Below are positions 1 through 13,839 of a stretch of 64,000 nucleotides of DNA, piece by piece. The stretch is from assembly GCA_947846985.1 (NCBI GenBank), contig CANTUZ010000007.1, positions 32,430,355 to 32,494,354 of the forward strand, written 5' to 3'. Each line of letters begins with the position of its first letter. Position 1 is the first letter of the stretch. The notes under the pieces are model-generated. The model was given only the letters and a program-made list of their open reading frames with translations. It ran no database searches and was not told where the DNA came from. Position numbers and translations under genes: made by a program. This DNA is from Fratercula arctica (taxonomy: Eukaryota; Chordata; Aves; Charadriiformes; Alcidae).

Positions 1-2589
1 GGAACCTGTGAGGAGCTTTATTGCTATTGCTCTTTCAGGGTTATAGATTTTCTTGTGAGAAAAAGCAACAAAATAATTGACAGTGTCTTTCCATTACGAA
101 CATTAGCTGTAGTTTGAACTCTCCTTGATTCTGGATCTACATGTTTATAGTAGCGAAGTTGGCCAAGCTTCAGTGTGGTTTCACGGTTTTCCTGAAGCAG
201 GGCAGGCAAAACCATAGGCAGGTGCAGAGAAGAAATTACCTTCATAGAAGTTTATAAAATATTTTTTTAGTAACTCGGTAGTCTGGTCTTAATTAGTATT
301 GCTAAGACACTTTTGTCGCATCACTTCTGCATTAGAGAACGTAGACGATCATTTAGAAGTAGGCTCGTGGCTTACCCTCACCCTGGGGAAAAGCCATTTT
401 TATTGTGAACTTTTAAAATTTTCTGTATGTATGAAGAAGGCTTAATGGTTGGGGTATTTTCTTGGCATTTACAATTAGCGTATGGAGATATTCCTACTGG
501 TATGACTTTGTGGGACAGAAATATATTCCTCTAAAAGAAAGAGTGCTGTGGTGAAAGCTTTAAGATGATAAACAAGATATCAGCACTTAATCGCTATACA
601 GGGGGCTATATTTACTTTCTCTACTCTCAGCAATTCACAGCTGTGTTGTGTCAGATTCAGTGGTTTTGTCGTTTTGGGGACATTTGCAGCCATGATGTGA
701 GGCAGGGTGGTCCCCCCGCATCTGGGGATGGGCTCCGCCTCAAGCCACGGCCCACTCCTTGGGCCGATGAGAGCAACCGGTAACCGTTACTCAAGTCAGA
801 TTGCTCACCTTATGAAAGGTTAAACAGTTACTTTGCAGTTACCAATCTAATAAAACAAATTTTATATTAGCTTCAGACTCCAGACACCTTTTTTTTGATT
901 ATTATTTTTCAGAAGTGTAGTGAAAATGGGTTTGATTTTTTTCAGAAATACATATATTTTTGGACCAATCATTATGTTAAATATTTTCTAGCATTACATC
1001 TTTTTTTTTCTTTTCTAAAAGCACCATTTATGTTAGTTGGAGAATACTGCTGTCTCCCACAATGTGAAAATAGGTTTCATTCAATTAATGAACTGGAAAC
1101 AGGAAGACATTACATAGTAAATGAGGTTTACATATGATAATGTTGGATTTGTCATGTAAAAGATTGCTTCCTTTCAGCTCCCTGAAAGGACTAAATTTTG
1201 CTTTTGTACAGATGGTACAATGCTAATAAAAAGAGAAGGCTCTATGGAAAGTATAACAATAAACTAAATCTATAATTCTAATGAGCAGGGGAAAAAAGAC
1301 AATGATATTTTAATACACACGTAGATCAGAGTTAGGTAGTAGCATCCAAAGCTAAAGGCTCAGTCACAGCTTTGCAACAGACTCCATATGTAGAGCTGCC
1401 TCTCTCTCCTATGCCTTGAACGACATCCATCCCCACGCGCGTTGGCTGGGATGGGTGTGGAGGAGGAGCTGAGGCTTCACCCCCTCCTTGCCATTTTGCC
1501 CCCATTTCAGTGAGAATAAATCCAGTGACCAGAAACCAATGAGCCCCTACCCAGTGCTATCTGAGAGCTGCTTTTCCTCACAGGTTGCACCAGGTTGTGC
1601 AAGGTTGTTGCCTGGTCCAAGGCAAGAAGCGGTGGAGCAGTGTGGGTTTTATTATGACTCTTCAGTAATATATTAGTCGTATCATTTTTAATCAAACCAA
1701 TGAAACTAAGCCAATAAACAATAAATGTTCTCCAGCGCCACAGCCGGTTATGATACAATTGTAAGTCCTGTAACATTCGGTGTTTTCTTTTTTTTCTAAA
1801 AGTTGCTACTAAAAATGGTATTACAGAATCTTGGTACTTCCTAACATGGAAGCTGAAGAAATACTGAAAATGTGATTTGAGGTTGAAAAACTCAGAAAGT
1901 AAAAGGGAGATAAAATCTGAAGGGAAAATCTTAAAAGATGCCACAAGTTTCAGAGAAGTCTCTTGTTCTGTATGTTCCAACCCACCCTTTCTAAATGTGT
2001 GTTGACGATATTTCTAGGTTTTTTTAATATGTGTTTTAACCAGCATGGTAGCTAGATGAGTTTAGCTTAACATTCATCTCTTGCTCCACAGAGACTATGG
2101 TCATTTTTGTCTTTATCACCAGTAATTCTCTTGCGGTAGTTCCCATTTCTGAATTTACCGCTACTCCCACCAACTTGGAGCAAGTGAAGCTCCAGTAGCT
2201 CCCAGCACTGGGGCTGTGCTCATCCTGCCCTGCTTTCTCTCTAGAGGGGAAGAAGCTTGTGCAAGTCATCTTCTATATGCTTTTGTGTCATGGAAATTGT
2301 CTTCAAACCCAAAACAAATGTGCTAAACTTCTTTGCCCCCCCCCCAAAAATAAAGTCTGTTCCTGACTTTTCTTCTGGAGGACATTGAAGGCAGTTAACC
2401 AGCATGCTTGAAACAGAAGACTTTCAGCAACTGGAATACTGTAAATTATATGTCTCCCTAATTTTTCTCTTTATTAAACTAAAGAGCATCATCTTATACC
2501 CATGAGTCATACTTCTTCTGCCCTGACCATTCGTGCTGTTCTCAGTTGGACTTTGTTTAATTCTTTTCAGTTTCTTCGCACCTTTTTTA
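1..2589. other. Intergenic, no gene seen
   Basis: AT-rich sequence with only short chance ORFs. The longest (1,507-1,980, minus, 157 codons) shows no domain or biased composition. No RNA gene or recognisable repeat. Confidence 0.6.
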
Positions 2590-3328
2590 AAAATATGAAC
2601 TCAAGACGGGGCACAGCGTGCTAGCTGAGGGTGGGATAATTAGCACAGTGGTCTCACGTAAGATGCTTTTGTTAACAAATCCCTGAAATTCCTTTTTCTG
2701 GAGCAGTTTCATTCCTTTGTTTGGTACCCAGCTCATAGGCCACTGTAACTTTGAAACCCTTCTCTGTAATACAGCTCCCTTACTGGCAATTTCCCATTTG
2801 CATTTGATTTCTCCTCTGTAAGTGTAATGCTTTACACTTGACTTTATTGAATTTCATCTTAATTTCAGACCATCGCTCCAAACTGTTAATATCTTCTTGG
2901 ATTTTGATCCAGACCTCCCAAGGGTTCCCACCATCTCAGCTCCTCAACATTGCAAATTTTATAAATGTAATCTCTTTTCCCTTTAACTGAGTCATTATGA
3001 AAATATTGAACACAGCTGGAGCAAGGACAGATCCCTGAGGAATCTCACCTGAAATTTCCTCCCCGTTTGACAGTGAACCATTGATAACTACTCTTTGAGA
3101 GCAGTTTTTCAGCCAATTGTTCCCTCCACCTTATGGTAATTTTATCTAGTCCTAGACCATATTTTCTTAGTTTTATTATAAGAACGTCACGTGAAACAGT
3201 ATCGAAAAGCTTACTAATAACAAGATGTATTACACTGACTGTGTCTCCCTTATCCACAAGGCCAGTTATCCTGTCAAAGAGGGAAATTAAATTGGAGAGC
3301 TCTATGCATGAGACTTTTTTTTTTTTTT
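2590..3328 (-). mobile_element. Old CR1/L3-like LINE relic covering the reverse transcriptase core
   Basis: Minus-strand translation across several frames gives LINE reverse transcriptase landmarks in order: ISLFDRITGLVDKGDTV, then VISKLFDTVSRDVLIIKLRKYGL and KITIRW (about 3,300-3,110), PQGSVLAPAVFNIFI (about 3,050-3,005), EDINSLERWSEIKMKFNKVKC (about 2,910-2,845), and a degraded NKSILRET region (about 2,680-2,640). Multiple stops and frameshifts interrupt it. The FADD catalytic box expected after FNIFI is gone (KFAMLRS in its place). It is clearly more decayed than the CR1 copy at 5.7 kb, so it is an older insertion. Confidence 0.8.
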
Positions 3329-5655
3329 AATCAAGCCATTTGAGTTATGACCTTTGCAATACTAGATAAATTTTTTGGAAATAGCAAACATGCTGGTTTT
3401 CTCTAGGCTACAACTGTAAGACAGTTTGCTTGTTTGTTTTTAGTGTTGTTTTTTGTTTTTTGGTTTTTTTTTAATTATCTGGTGATGTGGGATTAAGAAT
3501 AATGGTTTGAAAGCCAAAAGCCATTATCTGACTGTTACCAAAGACAAAAATTAGGGTGGGAGCAACAAGCCTTCCTCTATAATAGTGTTTTCTCCATTTC
3601 AAGCTGATCAGTAGGAAGTGGATTTAGAAGTGCTTTAAATTATTTCACATCATTTACTGGTAATCTAACCAGCATGTACTGCATGTACCCTAAGTGCTGA
3701 TTTTTTTAAAAAGCATAAGAGGAAGAGCAAAAGAACTTTTTATTCTAAGTCATTCTGTAATTTACACATTTTTGTATCAACCCACTTACTAGTGCCATAC
3801 ATAAGTGTTTCCTCTGAACAGATTTAATTTTTAATTTTCCTGAATCAGTGTTAACCAGGAAAAAGGTAATTGTTGTCAAGAGTATTCAAACTGTCAGAAT
3901 ATCATTCAATCTAAAAGCTGTTAGAATCTGTGCAAAAGTAATTACTGAAACTCTATTCAACTGTAATAATAACCTGCCACTGATGACAGCAATTACTGGG
4001 GAAAGTGTAATAGAAATCAAAGGCGCATTTTTCTCTGACAAGTACATTTCTAACTAAGGTTTACATTGGTTGAATAGTGTTGACAATGATGATGTGCTGT
4101 ATCACTCTTAATCACGGTTGGCATGATGTTACAGTTCGAACTGCTCACTGTTAGAGGAGGACTAATTGCGTGTTTCATTTGACACTGTCCATGCTTTCTG
4201 TACATAGGAATATATATTATAGATGAGCAGAGTTTAAGTGTTGTGCCTCATTGCCTGACTCGCATCCTTTTTAAGTGTAGGTTATAAGTACTTTTGCATT
4301 TAACATAAAGGCTCCAATTAGAATTGGGATGAACATGTTAGGTCAGCTTCTACTATGTACAAAACACAGAGGGATGGGAAGGAGCATGTGGCAAAAGTCA
4401 ACCCATCCTCTGTTTCCCAGCTAATGAAGGTCATGCAGAGTCCTGCTCCTGGATTTACCTCTCTAGGAGGTATAGTTGTCTGATCAAACAGACTTGAGAA
4501 GATGGTTCTTTGGTGCTTCAAGTTAATGAGGAGTCTGCCATTACTATTATTGTTGTTGGATCTAAGTGCCGGTGCTTCCCTTCAACTCAAGTAAACACCA
4601 AGACCTATGTTGGCACACACAAAGTCCCACTAGGAATAACTGCCCTGGCTTTGGTGGACTTGTGCAAGGAGATTTAGTTGTATACGTTATTTGGAGAGGG
4701 GGGAAGAAAGGACATCCTTCTTGACAGCACTTATTCCTCTGTTGATGAATTTTGCTCACTTTCTCACAAATTGATGAGAAGTTTTCTCCTCCTGTGAGAA
4801 CTCCTTAGGAACAGCTCATGTTCAGAATAATCCATCCACAAATCTTTGTTTCAGCATCCCTCATGTGCCTCCCACCACAACCCCTGTTCCTGTGAGCAAG
4901 CACAGGAGAACTGTCCTTTGGGAGCAATACTACGGCAGGCATTCAGAGTGCCACTTGTGTTGGTCCTGCCCAGTCGTTCTCAAAATAATTCCCCAAACAC
5001 GTTAAAGCACCACAGAGGCAGCTAATTTTAGCAGGGATTTTCACTGCATTTGGGCCCATCAGAGTAACTTCAAGGACTGAACACGTGCAGGAGGTGATGT
5101 GCAGGTCTGGAGAAAAGATAATGAGAACAGTTTCAGAACACATCGATGGTCAGGTTTTCATGCAAGAAATTAGGTCCATTGATTTTTATAGAGTGGAAGA
5201 AATGAAGATAACTGGGTGACATTGTGCAGTTAATCGCATTTCTCTTGTGAGGGCTGTTTTGTCCTTCATCTGTTTCCACAGACCATAAGCCCACATTCAC
5301 CACGAAGGCTGAAACTCATTATTATTTCATGGCAGAGCCCGCTATCTCCACCAACGAGACTCAGCAGGAAAATACAATGTGGAATTCAGGTGGATAGTAG
5401 GGAGACACAGAAGTAAACAGTCTTTCTGAGGCCATCAAATAGGCTATATCCATTAAAATGATTCCAAACTGCATGCAGGACTTTTTTTACACTTCTAGGA
5501 GGCTTTCTGAAATGTTTTTTGGGTGGTGCCACATCATAACGAAATCATTGACTGTCCGTGCAATCCCCTTTCCCTAGGATATTTCTGAGCTTTTACAAAC
5601 CACTTGCAAATACTTTGACGTGTGAGTAGTGCAAGTAGACTCCTAGGCTTTTAGA
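3329..5655. other. Intergenic, no gene seen
   Basis: Between the two LINE fragments. T/TG-rich low-complexity sequence occurs at about 3,420-3,475. Nothing else is recognisable. Confidence 0.6.
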
Positions 5656-5683
5656 CTCATAGAATACCAGGTTGGAAGGGACC

Positions 5684-6045
5684 TCAAGGATCATCTGGCC
5701 CAACCTTTCTTAGCAAAAGCACAGTGCAGACAAGATGGCCCAGCACCCTGTCCAGCTGAACCTTAAAAGTGTCCAGTGATGGGGAATCCACCACTTTTCT
5801 GGGGATATTATTCCAATGGCTGATTGTTTTCATTGTGAAAAATTTTCCTCTTGTGTCGAATCGCAATCTCCCCAGGAGTAATTTGTACCCCTCGCCTTTT
5901 CCATGTGACTCCTTGTAAAAAGGGAGTCCCAGTTCCTTGTAGCCACCCTTTAAATACTGGAACATGGTGATAATGTCTCTCCTAAGCCTTCTTTTCCCAA
6001 GGCTGAACAAACCCAATTCTCTCAGCCTCTCCTCATATGGCAGGC
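5684..6045 (-). pseudogene. CR1 ORF2 fragment, C-terminal frame
   Basis: C-terminal end of CR1 ORF2 in a different frame from the upstream piece. It has the RLREL-GLFSLGKRRLRRD block, an RFDTRGKFF block and the terminal VQLDRVLGH block, then a stop just before the 3' untranslated tail. Confidence 0.85.
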
Positions 6046-6055
6046 TTCCTAGTCT

Positions 6056-6350
6056 TTAGATCACCTTGGTGACGCTCCTCTGGACCCTCTCCAGCCTGTC
6101 CACATCTTTTTTGTATAGTGGGGACCAAAACTGAACCCAGTGTTCCAGGTGTGGCCTGACAAGCGCTGAGTAGAGTGGCATAATGACTCTTTTGTCTCTG
6201 CTGGTGATGCCCTTGTTGATGTAACCCAGCATCCTGTTGGTTTTCTTTGCCACAGCAGCACACTGTTCACTCACGTTGAGCTTGTTGTCCACTAGCACCC
6301 CCGGGTCCCTTTCCACAGAGCTGCTCCCCATCCAGGATGATCTTGTGGAC
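6056..6350 (-). pseudogene. CR1 ORF2 fragment, upstream frame
   Basis: Remnant of the region after the reverse transcriptase palm domain of CR1 ORF2, including PLYSALVRPHLE and LERVQRSVTKVI. It ends at a stop near 6,056. The downstream part continues in another frame. The catalytic motifs were lost with the 5' truncation. Confidence 0.85.
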
Positions 6351-9300
6351 TTAAACACATGCCTAACTGCTCATCAAACTGAGGCCTTGCTTGGCTCCAG
6401 ATAGGAGACTGCCAGGAGGAGTTCATTGTATCATTCTACTTATTGCACTAATTGCCTGTTTATGTTTTCTGACAGCCAACACTACCCGATAATTTTTATA
6501 AACAGAGGCTCTTTCACAAAATCTACTAAATAAAAGTCACAGCTCTTGTAAACCAAAATGATTTTAAAGGAAACTTGATATTTCCCCTCTGATTTTCCTA
6601 TTGATGTTGAACAGTTGCATCAAATTGGGTCCCTGGTGTTCTGTTAACGTGTGGCTCTCTTTTATTATAACATAACAATAATGCAATTCAGCTGAAAACA
6701 TGTGTTAAAACACTCTTAGATTTTGTGCACACCTTATTAATTATACTAACTGAAAAATGATGGGATCTTTGACAATCGTTTCTATAAACTCTTTGGGTTT
6801 CTAAAATGATGGACTACCTGAATGAAGGTAGCGTTTTCTCGTTTATTGAACGGTTGCAGGCAGATGTTTGCGCAACTCGGCGATATGTATATTTATGTAC
6901 ACCATGCTGATGAGCAGTTGCACTTCATTCCTTAGTTGAAATAAAAGACGTCAGAGTGACTAAAAACAAAAACATGCCAGGACCTCCTCCCTGATCGGAG
7001 TTTTCTACCTAAGAGAAGAATAGCATGAGCTCCGAGGAAACTATCTGAGGAAACAGCCTGTGCAAATTCTGTGCTCAGCCTTGCTCTTTGCTAATTACAG
7101 ATGCTGGATTTCTTTCTTAGAAGGATGCAACCACAGCAAGGTGGCACAGGCACTCTGCCATGCGCAGGGTTTCCATACGGCTCTTTCCGTAGGATGAGAG
7201 CACCCCAGGGCAGAGCTCTGCCTCCACGGCGGTCACTCCACCAGTGACAGTGCTGGTGTGACCATCGGTCATCCTTTTTACAAGGTAAAAGGAGACAACG
7301 TAAAGTTTGAAAACCTTTTTCCTTGCAGAGCTCATGCAAACTCTGCTGAGTGTGTGTGCTTGCGCAGTTTGCACTTCCGTGTGCAGGGGGAGAGATTAAG
7401 CAGGTAATTGTGTGACTTGCACGTGCAAATGTGTGAACTACATTTATAATGAATTATACAAAAGGGTTGCAGCCTCTTCTACTGTAGCCATGAAAATTGG
7501 TTTGGGAATGCCCTGGTTTGAGGATTTTTGAGGCATTATTACTACTGGTGGTTTTTCCCTTTACCTATTTTCCTTTCCAGTGCTACACCTGCTGACAGCA
7601 TGTAAGAAATCGCCATCATCCAGTGCTTAGAAATGATTAGTCAGGTCTCCCCCACATTAGGACTTTGGCTTAAAAAGAAAAATCCTGTCACTTGCTTTCT
7701 CTTTTTCCATGTCCTTAAGGGTTCATATTTTAAAGCTGGTCTCTGAAAACCTGTCGGCTTTTTTTTTTATTTTTTTTTAAATAAATAAAATAAGAGAGCT
7801 GGGATTAACGGGGATTATATGGATAACATAAATCTATTGTCTCAAGAGAGCTGAGGCTAAGAAAAATATTAACGATCACAACTTTCTGATAAAATTATCA
7901 AGTCTGACCAACCAGCGTGCTTGCTAGAAAATTGTAAAGTGTAAATTATAAGGCTGATTTGAAATCACCAGATGCAAAAGACCATATTTTAACCCCAAAT
8001 CTCTTCCACTCATTCTTCCAGCCCTTTCCTCCCTCTCTCTCCCTTTGTTCTAGGTCTACCATTTTTGTTGCATTTCCCCATTGCCTTCTCTATCTGCTTT
8101 AGCAGCAAACAAAGGAACCGGTAATTGCCAAAAAAGGGTGGGAACAGAATTTGAGAGAAACCAGAGGAAGGTGGGCAGTAACAGCACAACTGCAGTTGTT
8201 CCTTCAGCCCAGCTGCGGCCACCATGGACCAATGGTGCTGCCGGGCTGGCATGCAGGCATGAGTGCTTGGCCAGGTGGTCTTCTCCAGTCGTGCCACCTG
8301 GGCACCAGTTCACCGTGTCTGCATCGCAGCCGTTCCCTGCCTGGAGCTGGAATCCCTCCTGGTTTCGTACAGTAGGGAAAAGCAGGAAAACAGAGCAGCT
8401 ACTTTGGGGATCCACCTCTTTCAATGTGATTAGTGTACACCTGTGGGCTTAGATGTCTCTTCTAGTCCCATCGCTTCGGACTCTGGCCTCTTTCAATATT
8501 TTTACATTCCTTTCTGAAGGATTTTGTTGTTTAGTTCTGTTGGGTTTTTAAAAATATTTATTTCATCTGATGGTTAATGTGAGATTTCACTCCTATGATG
8601 AAGTGTCGCTACTTGCTGAATTCATTAACATGAGCTGAAGCTGCATAACTGACTCTAGTTACAAGTGTGTCAATGAACACGTATTTACTACTTGTTACTG
8701 AAATTTCTTATTTAGGCCGAGGCCCAAAGCTGTTACCAACTGGTATTTTTCCACTGATATCTAATAATGCTATGCTAGTTTACATGAGCTGAAAATCTGC
8801 TCAACATAAGAGAGCAGTGGTGGGGATTTGTTATTGTTGTCCTTAGAGGCTTCTCTCACTGTAGGAGGAGACTGAAGAGGAATAAGAAACCTAAAAAATG
8901 AAACAATGAAATGGAGAGAAAGTGCCTAGTATACGATTAGGCTTCTGGAGACCTAGGGCAAACTATATCCAATGGAAATGAGACAAGGTGCCCTTTGACT
9001 GTAGATCAGCCTAATAGCAACAGCCTATTTTCTCTGAAAGCCTTAGGGATTTAGTTTCTCTTTCTGCAGGGACACTTCATCGCTGATGTTTCTGCTTTTG
9101 TATCAAGTTTACATTTAGTCAAATTGAACACCTAATAAAACACCTGACTTAAAGACGCGTCGTTACCGTCTTATCCTGGCATGACTGCCTCAAATGGACA
9201 ATCACAGAGAAGCTGGTACCAGGCTAGTGATGAGACTTCAATGTGTGGCAGTAAGTACAACATCTGCCTTGCATATTTCTGCTTGCCTACATAATCATGC

Positions 9301-12300
9301 ATAGCTTTCTATTGTTCCAGGAGTTACTCAAGCATATAATAGAGTTTCAATGAGTTCAAACCTCCTGTTTTAGATGGTGTTTTAGTGAGCTGTTTTTCTG
9401 CCTCAGCATGGATTAGATTTTTTTTTATTTATTTTTTTTTACCAGCCTTGTCAGATCCAGGGAAGCACAAGGAGAGAGTGTGAAGGAAATCATGGATTGT
9501 AAATGCTGACTATGCAGCTGTATCACAAATTTTAAAATGTAGGAAACAAAAATATTACCTGAAACATAGACATGACACCTGCTTGGTTACCCTCTGTTTG
9601 CTGCCAAGAAATAACCTTCTGGCCCCAAACACCTCTTTCGCCATGAACAGATTCTGAATCCGCAGGTGGGGTTTCAACCTGGTACAAACAAACTCGCACG
9701 GCAGAGCCAGGACTTCATCCAGGGAATGGCAACTCCAGACAGGATTTGTACTCCTGTACCCAGGAGTTTTACCCAGTAAATTGGTTTGCAGATTCATAAT
9801 GATGGTTCAAGGAATCTCTTCAATTTTGCTGCGCTCACATAAGGAGTCATGGGCGTGACGCTGGATCTAAAGGATCCTGTCTCCTGAGCCCAGCGCCGCA
9901 TCCCCTGGATCTTATGCAATTTCTGTCATAAAAATTTAATGAGGAAAAACTATTGAAAATAATATATTAAGTGCTTCTAGGCCTATGTTGCAGTAAATAC
10001 TTTTAGTTTAAGTATGCAAATGGTTGACTCGTGAAATAAGAACGGGAACGTGGTGTGTGTTGCCAGCGGAGGCGATACCTGCTCAGGGTAGTCGATGCCA
10101 CCCTCCTTGCCAGCGGCTGCCGCCTCCATCAGCCTGCTGATCAAGTGGTGTGGGCTCATGCTCCTAATTCCTCTCAGCCAGGTTGGTTTAAACTGTTTGA
10201 ATTACCGGTCCCAACTATCCCAGCTGATTTTTTTTTTTTTTTTAATATTTTTTTTTTTGCCTGGAGAGAATTAAAGTGCTCATTTGAACTGCTTTGCCAA
10301 CAGATCAGTTCAAAACCTCCAGCAAGCAGGTTTTAATGAGCAGCTGGGGGAGAAACTTCTTCCTGGCACAGACTGCTCCTAAAGAGGCTATCTGTGCATA
10401 TCCTTAAGACATTCTAAGAGACTGAACGCTTTTATATCTTTAAATCATATTAAAAGTGACTTCAGGTGTTGCACTGCTTTAAGTCATTTGATTCCTTAAG
10501 ACTGCATGGTGCCCACATCTGCCATTAGCACATCCCTTTAATGATCAAGGCCGGACTGTTCAAACGAGCTTAAACAAGTAAGCACTCAAATCCCTTGGGT
10601 AGGCAGCAGGACAGATTTGAACACATCGGTCCTGCTTCTTAATTAGATCCCAAAATCTCAAAGTAAAAATCAAGTGATATTTTAAACAATTCTTGTATAA
10701 TTGCCATCTCAGTTAATTTTTCCTAAGGATTTTCAACCTTGATTTAGAAGATTACATCAGTTGTGCACTTAAAATTAAGCATGTAAATAACCTCATCTCT
10801 CCACAGCAATAATTTAAGCAGCCGTTAACTCATATGAACATCTTTGGAAGTTGGGTGAGTGCTTAAATGTTTTGCTCAATAGATGTCTAACATTAAACAG
10901 GTATTTATGTGCTTTGCTCCACCAGGGCCTTAAAGATATAATTTAAGTAGATGGGTGTCCTCTCCTAATGACTATAATAAAAGATCAGTGAGGGAAGGTG
11001 GTGGGGAAGTGTGCCAGATGCAGTGGTGGTTCTGGAGAGTACAGGAATGGATTAGAAAATCTTTCATCTCTCTTACTTTCATTTTTCAAGCACATAAAAA
11101 GGGAATCTCATCCTTTTCTTCAGGTGAGTAAATGAAAAGACTGCTTTCAAAACAGCTGCGTGTAAATTCTCAATTTCTTTCTGTGTGTTTGGTCACTTGA
11201 AGGAAAAAAACACAATCTGTCTGGCAGGCAGATGTGCTTTGAGAGACTTCTCTGTGCTTTCTCAGAGGGAAAATGTTTAAAAATGAAAAGAAATGCGCTA
11301 AGGGCCATACGATGCACAGCGCTTTATTAGCCATTGTTCTATTATATGACCCATCATTCTGCCTTAATACATGCACAGGAGCAAGTACCCATGTTTTAGA
11401 AATCGCAAACCTATGCTGTTTGTCTTGTGTTTTCTCCAGTGGACAGGATGCCATTATTGTCACACTCGCTGGTTATATTTAAAGCAAGAAGGATACAAGT
11501 CCCTTAAAAAAAAAATGTCACTTCAGTGGTACTCCATGCATTTTTATTCCTGAATATTAAGTTCCAATTTTTATAGCCTTAGCTCAATCTGTGGCTTCAT
11601 AAAACATCATAAATTGGAGCTTAGCTTTACAGGCAAGCAAGATGATTTGATAAGCATGGGATTGCCCCTAGTACATCAAATAACATTTCCTCTCTTAGTA
11701 TCCAGAAGCACTGAGTTATGGCCCTGGTACAGTAGCCAGCCAAGAGATATAAGAAGACCTATGCAATTAACTTCTTGCATCTTGTCTTATTTTTTCCAAG
11801 GGGAAAAAATGAGAAAAGTTCTTTTAACCAGGTATTTTTTTCCACTTTTACCTCGTAGCGGAGTCAGCTAAGTGCAGCCTCTTGTCAGCACAATCATTAT
11901 CTATAATTTACATGCAAGAAGCAACAGAAACTTTTAGGATGAAATGAATGTAAAGCCAGAAACCTCTGCCTGTTCCATCATCCAGCCTTGCAAGTACAGT
12001 AGCTATGTCAGTGACTGTATTAAGAGCTATTAAAATGGCTTTGATGTATTGCTGGGTTTTGGTATGATTTTCTAGGTTTTATTATTCCTCTGACTATCAT
12101 TCGCTATTTTTAAATGGAATCTACTATTATGGGATACGAGCAGTCTGTCCTTCAGAGGAGACTCTGCACCAATAGCCCTTCTGCTCATCTTCAGTGGCGT
12201 GTTCAGGGGGACGCTAACGATCCCCTGGTAGTTCAGTGTCCTAGCCACCATTTATACTATTTATCATCAAAGAAGATTCTGATATTCAAGGTTGTGTGCA

Positions 12301-13839
12301 GGCACAGGAGCTGCATACATAATGGCTCTGCTGTTTGGTGCCGCAGCCCCGGAGCTGTGTGGGTTTACCTCCGCGCACATCTCCATCGCCGCTTATGAAC
12401 CACCACTGGTGCTTTTGGCTCTGCCCCTGTTAGCAAGCGGTGTGGCCTGATGGCACCTGAGCTGATCTCCTCAAATCCTCTTCCTTGCTCCAGTCTTCGT
12501 CTCTTTAGACAAACCACCTTTCTCCATTCGTGGTCAGGTAGCACTCGCTCAGCCCCATGGGTCTGCAGCAGGGGAGGGGGCTGGCAAGGTTTTTCCACAA
12601 AGACCTGCACAGTGTTTTAAGGCTAATTCAATACCTGGGTGAGATGTAGTGGTGAGAAAAACAAAGAGATTATTGAGAAAAGCATAGCATTTAATGAACA
12701 CTAAAATGTATTATTCCCTTTTTAACAAAGCTGCCTAAAAACTATTGATTTTTCTACTCACAGATTTATAATAATAAAAAATTTAAAGCCTTACTATTAT
12801 TCCCCCAAATCACGTTTATTTCCAGTGTGATTGTACTCATAAACTCACCATTTAGAACGATGGGACTCAGATCATCCAAATTAACAAATTCCTCTTCAAG
12901 TCTAACAAAACGCGTCGTTCATCTGGGCCTGCATCTTGGGAGTCGGCGTTGCTTAGAGAGAAAAACAAGCCGAAACTGATTTGCCTTGTTCGGTGTTTGG
13001 TTGCTCTTCTTTTTCCCTCTGGCTCAGCCATCTTAATGAACCCCTCCCCGTGCATACTTATTTTCATAATTCTATTTACAAATATTCTTATGTTAGATCT
13101 CTTTGACCAAAATTAATGGTAATAGGTGGTTTTGTCGTTGCCTGTCACTCTAGTTAACCTCCCATTACACTTCTTAGGTCAAATCTGGAATGACAAGTCT
13201 CTCATAGCAATATCAAGGTACCTCACCTGGCCCTGGAGCCACTCTGTTGCAGATACATCTGCATTCATTTTTACTATTCATTTGGCTTTTTTTTTCTTCT
13301 TCTTCTTTTCACTACTGATAAGATGCCACAAAACGGATTTTGGCCAAGCTGCTGGTTTTCCTTGCAGAGCGGTTATCCAGTGTATTGCTGGCAGTGCCTT
13401 TAGGGGAAAATACATAAGTTGGAAATCAAGCTTCCAAAAAAACAAACAGCACTTCTGATTAGTATCTCATATTGTTATCCTTCCTGCTTCATTTGTTTTC
13501 CAGATGGGCGAAGTAAAGGTCAACAACCCTAGGGCAATGATCTGATTTGAAAGAAATGTGATTTCTGAAAGGGAAATTTGCAAAAATAGCCATAACCAAG
13601 AAATGAGAAACATTTTAAGAAATCGGCAGTTGAGACTAATCTTCCATGTAGTTTATCTTCATGAATTGGTGATATTTTATTGTCCATGCAAATACACCGA
13701 TAATCCAGTCCTGTTCTTCCTGTGGCATTTTAAAATCGTTTTTCTTTATTCAAATTTTGGTATTACTGTCATTGTGAACAAGGAGATGAAGGGGACCATC
13801 ATGCACTTGGTTGAAAAATAGGCACGTTGTAGCTACTGT
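6351..13839. other. Intergenic, no gene seen
   Basis: No credible coding exon. Contains a T-rich/AAAT-rich tract at 7,759-7,792 and the T-rich tract at 10.23 kb. A CT-rich stretch lies at 13,286-13,312. Confidence 0.55.
10228..10258. repeat. T-rich tract
   Basis: Sixteen T, then AATA, then another T run of 11. Confidence 0.9.

Larger units (their letters stand above)
5656..6350 (-). mobile_element. 5'-truncated CR1 LINE, 3' part of ORF2 plus 3' tail
   Basis: On the minus strand the sequence runs from the C-terminal part of the CR1 reverse transcriptase ORF to the 3' end. Recognisable CR1 pieces in order are GVLVDNKLN, QCAAVAKKTNRMLGYI, MPLYSALVRPHLE, LERVQR, and after a frame break FSLGKRRLRRDIITMFQYLK and TFKVQLDRVL. 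The element ends with the CR1-type octamer ATTCTATG next to the usual GGTTGGAAGGGACCT block (plus-strand view, 5,671 onward). A stop and frameshift near 6,050-6,060 separate the two coding parts, so the copy is dead. The 5' end is lost near 6,350, as is usual for CR1. Confidence is high because CR1 is the dominant bird LINE. Confidence 0.93.

Noticed and set aside
1507..1980. 157-codon minus-strand ORF
   Set aside because: Longest ORF in the window but AT-rich chance composition, with no signal peptide or family motif.
4130..4146. GTTCGAACTGC, resembling a tRNA T-loop word
   Set aside because: No cloverleaf, A box or acceptor stem can be formed around it.
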